From the NCBI GenBank assembly GCA_910583605.1, contig CAJTXN010000011.1, positions 1 through 64,000 on the forward strand: 64,000 nt of DNA, written 5' to 3'. Below the pieces are notes generated by a model. It had not been told where the DNA came from. It searched no databases and was given only the letters and a program-made list of their open reading frames with translations. The position numbers and the translations under genes are program-made. Shown here one piece after another: positions 60,639 through 64,000 of the stretch (position 1 is its first letter; each line of letters opens with the position of its first letter). Origin of the DNA: an uncultured Lachnospiraceae bacterium (GTDB lineage Bacteria > Bacillota > Clostridia > Lachnospirales > Lachnospiraceae).

Positions 60639-60680
60639 AAATCCTGTATATGAAACTATACTTTGAAAGGCAGTGATTAT

Positions 60681-61055
60681 ATGTTAATATCTATTGATTT
60701 TAATAGTGATGAAGCAATATATATGCAGGTACGTAATCAGATAATTCTTGGTATAGCAGCAGACAGGATTCGGGAAGGAGACGCATTGCCTTCCGTCCGG
60801 CAGCTTGCAGATGATATAGGAATCAATATGCATACCGTAAATAAGGCGTATGCTGTTTTGAGACAGGAAGGTTTTCTCAAGCTGGACCGGCGAAAAGGGG
60901 CAGTGGTAGCCTTTGATATCAACAAGATAAAGGCTTTGGAAGACATGAGGGAAGAAATGATAGTTATTCTTGCAAAAGCCATATGCAGAAATATCAGTGA
61001 AGATGAGGCACATCAGATTCTTCACGAAATATATTCGGAATTTTTGGAAGAATAG
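60681..61055 (+). CDS. GntR-family regulator, YtrA subfamily
   Basis: A 124-residue regulator with an N-terminal GntR winged helix (IYMQVRNQIILGIAADRIREGDALPSVRQLADDIGINMHTVNKAYAVLRQEGFL) and a short C-terminal tail of about 50 residues, the mark of the YtrA subfamily. These usually control ABC-transporter operons induced by cell-wall antibiotics. ATG 60681 is used, with AAAGG 10 bases upstream; TTG 60663 is an alternative. It lies 43 bases before clpC and may be co-transcribed with it, an uncommon pairing. Target unknown. Confidence 0.9.
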   Translation: MLISIDFNSDEAIYMQVRNQIILGIAADRIREGDALPSVRQLADDIGINMHTVNKAYAVLRQEGFLKLDRRKGAVVAFDINKIKALEDMREEMIVILAKAICRNISEDEAHQILHEIYSEFLEE

Positions 61056-61098
61056 GCAATAGATAATAATAGAGGGAGAATTGGAGGCAATTAAGCAG

Positions 61099-63576
61099 AT
61101 GGAGGAAAAGTTTACCCTGAAAGCGAGACAGGTAATTGAGCAGTCAGAAATGATTGCGGCGGAATTACAGCACAGTTATATCGGAACAGAGCATATTTTG
61201 CTGGGCCTGCTTTCCGTGGAGAATACAACGGCAGCGCTTATATTGAAAAAATATAAAGTTGATAAAAATAAGGTAATGGAGATGATCGATTCGCTGGTTG
61301 CACCGGTTAAGTCCGTGGCTGTCTGTGACAGGGAGTTGTTTACGCCGAGGGCACAAAATGTTTTGAATAAAAGTGTTTTATATGCGGAGAAGACCAATGA
61401 AAAGCTGGCGGGAACCGAGCATATTCTTCTGGCGCTGATTCGGGAACGTGAAGGTGTTGCCACAAGGCTGCTGAATACATTAAGCATTAATCTAAAAGGG
61501 ATTTACACAGCTATATTTGAAACCATAGGATATGATGTCCGGCAGTTTGAAAGTGCGGTGAGTTCCCAGGAAGGCGGAACTTCCGGTTCCCAGCAGGGAC
61601 AAAGCGGACGTCCGGGAACAAAATCTGCTTTAAACCAGTTTAGTGTTGATCTGACTGCAAATGTCCGTGAGGGGAAAACTGACCCCGTAATTGGCAGAAA
61701 CCATGAGATATCAAGAATCATTCAGATTCTGAGCCGTCGTACAAAGAACAATCCGTGTCTGGTAGGGGAACCGGGGGTGGGAAAAACAGCCATTGTTGAG
61801 GCTATTGCGGCAAGAATAGCTGCCGGAGAAGTGCCGGATTCCATTAAAAACAAGCGTCTGCTGACTCTGGATTTACCGGCAATGGTTGCCGGTTCCAAAT
61901 ACCGCGGTGAATTTGAAGAGCGTATTAAACGGGTGATCAGCGAAGTGAAGACAGACGGAAATATACTATTATTTCTGGATGAGATTCATACCATTATTGG
62001 AGCCGGCGGTGCAGAAGGTTCCATTGATGCGGCCAATATTTTAAAACCGGCACTTGCAAGAGGAGAACTGCAGCTGATCGGTGCAACCACCTTAAATGAA
62101 TACAGAAAATATTTTGAAAAGGATGCGGCGCTGGAGCGGAGATTCCAGCCGGTTACGGTGGAAGAACCTACAAAAGAAGAGACGGTGGAAATTCTTCAGG
62201 GTATTAAACAGAAGTATGAAGAATATCATAAGGTCAGAATCACGGAGGAAGCCATAGAAGCAGCTGTATCCATGTCGGCAAGATATATTAATGACCGTTT
62301 CCTGCCGGATAAGGCAATCGATGTTCTGGATGAAGCGGCTTCTAAAGTTAAGCTGAATCTTCCGGTAAAAGAAACAAAGGAAACAGAATTAAAGAATGAG
62401 ATTCAGCGGCTGGAGGACAGTAAAGTCGAGGCTATTCGGAACCTGAATTTCAAACTTGTTTCGGAATACAAAGAAGAACAGGATCAATTCAGGAAAAAGC
62501 TGGAACAGCTTCAGTCAGCAAAGGCAAAGAAGCTGACGGATAAAAACCGGGAACCGGCAGTGGAAGAAAACGATATTGCCGACGTCATTGCGTTGTGGAC
62601 CAAGATTCCGGTTGCCAAAATTACGGAAAAGGAGTCCGTCAAACTGAAAAAACTGAACCGCATTCTGACGAAACGGGTCATTGGACAAAAAGAAGCGGTA
62701 GATGCCGTGTCAAATGCAATCCGAAGAGGAAGGGTGGGGTTAAAAGACCCGAAGCGGCCGATTGGTTCCTTTCTGTTTTTGGGACCTACGGGTGTAGGTA
62801 AAACAGAGTTATCAAAAGCGCTGGCGGAAGCCGTGTTTGGAAGTGAAAATTCCATTATCCGGGTAGATATGTCGGAATATATGGAGAAGCACAGCGTATC
62901 AAAACTTATCGGTTCACCTCCGGGATATGTGGGATATGACGATGGCGGCCAGTTAAGCGAACGGGTTCGCCGGAACCCTTATTCGGTAATTTTGTTTGAT
63001 GAGATTGAAAAAGCACATCCGGATGTGTTTAATATATTGCTTCAGGTACTGGATGAGGGCCATATTACCGACAATACCGGAAGAAAAGTTGACTTTAAGA
63101 ATACGGTTATCATTATGACATCCAATGCAGGGGCTCAGCGGATTATAGAGCCGAAGATGCTGGGATTTAATTCCAGCAGTGATGAAACCGTGAATTATGA
63201 GAAAATGAAAACCGGTGTTATGGAAGAAATCAAGCAGATTTTTAAACCGGAGTTTCTCAATCGTATTGATGAAATTATTGTTTTCCGTTCTCTGCAGAAA
63301 GAAGATATGAAACAGATTGTTTCTATTATGCTCAATGAAGTGATTCAGCGGGCAGAAGAACAATTGAATATCGGTCTGGCAGTTACGGCAGCGGCAAGGA
63401 CCATGCTGGTGGAGGAAAGCTTTGATAAGAAGTATGGCGCGAGACCGCTGAGAAGAAAAATCCAGTCTTCCATTGAAGACAGACTGGCAGAAGAAATCTT
63501 AAACGGAACCGTAAGTTCTGGAGATAAGGTATCCGTAACCGTAAGTAATAAAAAACTGGAATTTAAAGTTGGATAG
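61099..63576 (+). CDS. clpC: ATP-dependent Clp protease ATP-binding subunit ClpC
   Basis: An 825-residue Hsp100 unfoldase feeding ClpP. Two N-terminal Clp repeats are present (ARQVIEQSEMIAAEL and FTPRAQNVLNKSVLYAEKT, each ending GTEHILLxLI). The first AAA module has Walker A GEPGVGKTAIVE and Walker B LLFLDEIHTIIGAG. A middle helical UVR-like segment (ETELKNEIQRLEDSKVEAI) follows. The second AAA module has GPTGVGKTELSKAL and VILFDEIEKAHPDV. ATG 61099 with GGAGG is preferred to TTG 61081. The usual ctsR-mcsA-mcsB partners are absent; a GntR gene is upstream instead. Confidence 0.95.
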   Translation: MEEKFTLKARQVIEQSEMIAAELQHSYIGTEHILLGLLSVENTTAALILKKYKVDKNKVMEMIDSLVAPVKSVAVCDRELFTPRAQNVLNKSVLYAEKTNEKLAGTEHILLALIREREGVATRLLNTLSINLKGIYTAIFETIGYDVRQFESAVSSQEGGTSGSQQGQSGRPGTKSALNQFSVDLTANVREGKTDPVIGRNHEISRIIQILSRRTKNNPCLVGEPGVGKTAIVEAIAARIAAGEVPDSIKNKRLLTLDLPAMVAGSKYRGEFEERIKRVISEVKTDGNILLFLDEIHTIIGAGGAEGSIDAANILKPALARGELQLIGATTLNEYRKYFEKDAALERRFQPVTVEEPTKEETVEILQGIKQKYEEYHKVRITEEAIEAAVSMSARYINDRFLPDKAIDVLDEAASKVKLNLPVKETKETELKNEIQRLEDSKVEAIRNLNFKLVSEYKEEQDQFRKKLEQLQSAKAKKLTDKNREPAVEENDIADVIALWTKIPVAKITEKESVKLKKLNRILTKRVIGQKEAVDAVSNAIRRGRVGLKDPKRPIGSFLFLGPTGVGKTELSKALAEAVFGSENSIIRVDMSEYMEKHSVSKLIGSPPGYVGYDDGGQLSERVRRNPYSVILFDEIEKAHPDVFNILLQVLDEGHITDNTGRKVDFKNTVIIMTSNAGAQRIIEPKMLGFNSSSDETVNYEKMKTGVMEEIKQIFKPEFLNRIDEIIVFRSLQKEDMKQIVSIMLNEVIQRAEEQLNIGLAVTAAARTMLVEESFDKKYGARPLRRKIQSSIEDRLAEEILNGTVSSGDKVSVTVSNKKLEFKVG

Positions 63577-63583
63577 GATATAG

Positions 63584-63622
63584 TTTTTACAAATAATTAA
63601 CAAATTTGTAAAAATCTTTTTC
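63584..63622 (+). terminator. AT-rich terminator after clpC
   Basis: TTTTTACAAAT (63584-63594) pairs perfectly with ATTTGTAAAAA (63604-63614) around a 9-base loop, followed by TCTTTTT. Confidence 0.65.
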
Positions 63623-63650
63623 TTCCATTCTATCTAAAATATTGTATACT
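63623..63650 (+). promoter_or_regulatory. Probable promoter of the last gene
   Basis: TATACT (63645-63650) is a good -10 element; TTCCAT (63623-63628) with a 16-base spacer is a weak -35. About 70 bases separate it from the start codon. Confidence 0.4.
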
Positions 63651-63720
63651 ATTGTTAAACGATAGCAGACAGGCAGTGGGGGACCACGATAAAATAATAA
63701 AAATACCAGGAGGACATATT

Positions 63721-64000
63721 ATGTCAGTAGTAAATGAATTGTTGCGCACGGAAGCTGATAACACATTAAGTTTTGGAAATTTTGAGTTAGAGCAGAAATC
63801 CAAACTTGCCGATTATGAGTATCAGGGTGATGTCTATAAGGTAAAGACGTTTAAGGAAATCACAAAACTGGAACGAAACGGAATGTTCGTATACGAATCG
63901 GTACCAGGAACTGCTGTTACCCATTTTCAGGAAACAGATGAAAGAATGCAGTTTCAGGTGGAAGGCATGGATGATGCACAGATTACGGTGGAAGCCGAAA
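63721..64000 (+). CDS. 'Endosialidase'-labelled conserved protein, C-terminus cut by window edge
   Basis: ATG 63721, with CAGGAGG upstream, opens a frame that runs to the end of the window (93 residues visible). It begins MSVVNELLRTEADNTLSFGN and continues DYEYQGDVYKVKTFKEITKL and NGMFVYESVPGTAVTHF. This start is typical of a small conserved family in Lachnospiraceae that databases label endosialidase, although the label is not backed by known catalytic residues. Function should be treated as unknown. The frame shows no signal peptide, so the protein is probably cytoplasmic. Confidence 0.8.
   Translation, partial: MSVVNELLRTEADNTLSFGNFELEQKSKLADYEYQGDVYKVKTFKEITKLERNGMFVYESVPGTAVTHFQETDERMQFQVEGMDDAQITVEAE

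Overview
The window looks like chromosomal DNA of a low-to-mid GC Gram-positive anaerobe of the class Clostridia, most probably a Lachnospiraceae-type gut bacterium. This rests on promoters of the TTGACA/TATAAT type with 17-base spacers, strong AGGAGG-like ribosome sites, a BceRSAB-like module, rubrerythrin, PyrK/PyrD-type pyrimidine synthesis, a DegV protein, a C_GCAxxG_C_C protein, Thr/Ala-rich surface proteins with xTGD anchors, and a final truncated gene of the 'endosialidase'-labelled family common in that group. The genus cannot be fixed. I see no insertion sequence, prophage, CRISPR array or rRNA; there is one tRNA (Gly-GCC).

Layout. 1-0.5 kb: truncated collagen-like surface protein (minus). 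1.0-5.6 kb: BceRSAB-like antimicrobial-peptide sensing and ABC transport module with a BceR-like box. 5.6-7.0 kb: SPFH (stomatin/prohibitin) gene plus ribbon-helix-helix gene behind a palindromic operator-like promoter. 7.1-9.8 kb: alkyl-DNA repair methyltransferase, GH25-LysM lysozyme and two paralogous XRE regulators. 10-13.7 kb: GtrA, FAD oxidoreductase and polytopic GT-C-like protein, probably one glycan operon. 13.7-15.2 kb: catalase. 15.4-16.4 kb: lipoprotein split by a frameshift. 16.5-20.4 kb: proA, then an MBOAT/DHHW pair typical of polysaccharide O-acetylation. 21.6-24.9 kb: three tandem secreted, wall-anchored proteins, each with its own near-consensus promoter and terminator.

25-34.4 kb is core metabolism: a lipid-kinase-like gene, rpoD, a branched RNA-like structure, gltB-gltD (glutamate synthase) and lepB. 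34.4-39.1 kb: GNAT protein, oligoendopeptidase F, nitroreductase, tRNA-Gly, DegV. 39.2-41.4 kb: ptsH-ptsI behind a structured leader; this HPr carries Lys at the position of regulatory Ser46. 41.4-46.4 kb: C_GCAxxG_C_C protein, rubrerythrin, proS, a membrane protein and an HD-GYP-derived protein lacking the GYP motif. 46.5-51.2 kb: pyrC-pyrF-pyrK-pyrD-pyrE. 51.2-52.9 kb: small membrane proteins (one of 49 residues), VanZ-like protein and HD hydrolase. 53-56.6 kb: purE-purM-purN-purD.

56.6-60.6 kb holds the most distinctive pair: a secreted glucosaminidase-like enzyme ending in a dockerin, and next to it a membrane-anchored cohesin-like protein with an acidic cytoplasmic tail. Together they suggest a one-enzyme, cellulosome-like docking system for cell-wall remodelling rather than cellulose breakdown. 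60.7-63.6 kb: YtrA-type GntR regulator and clpC, then the truncated last gene. Further points for follow-up are the 5' leader RNA and SD-hairpin-start arrangements before ptsH, purM and the cohesin gene, the three-way-junction structure after rpoD, and the poly-A frameshift in the lipoprotein.
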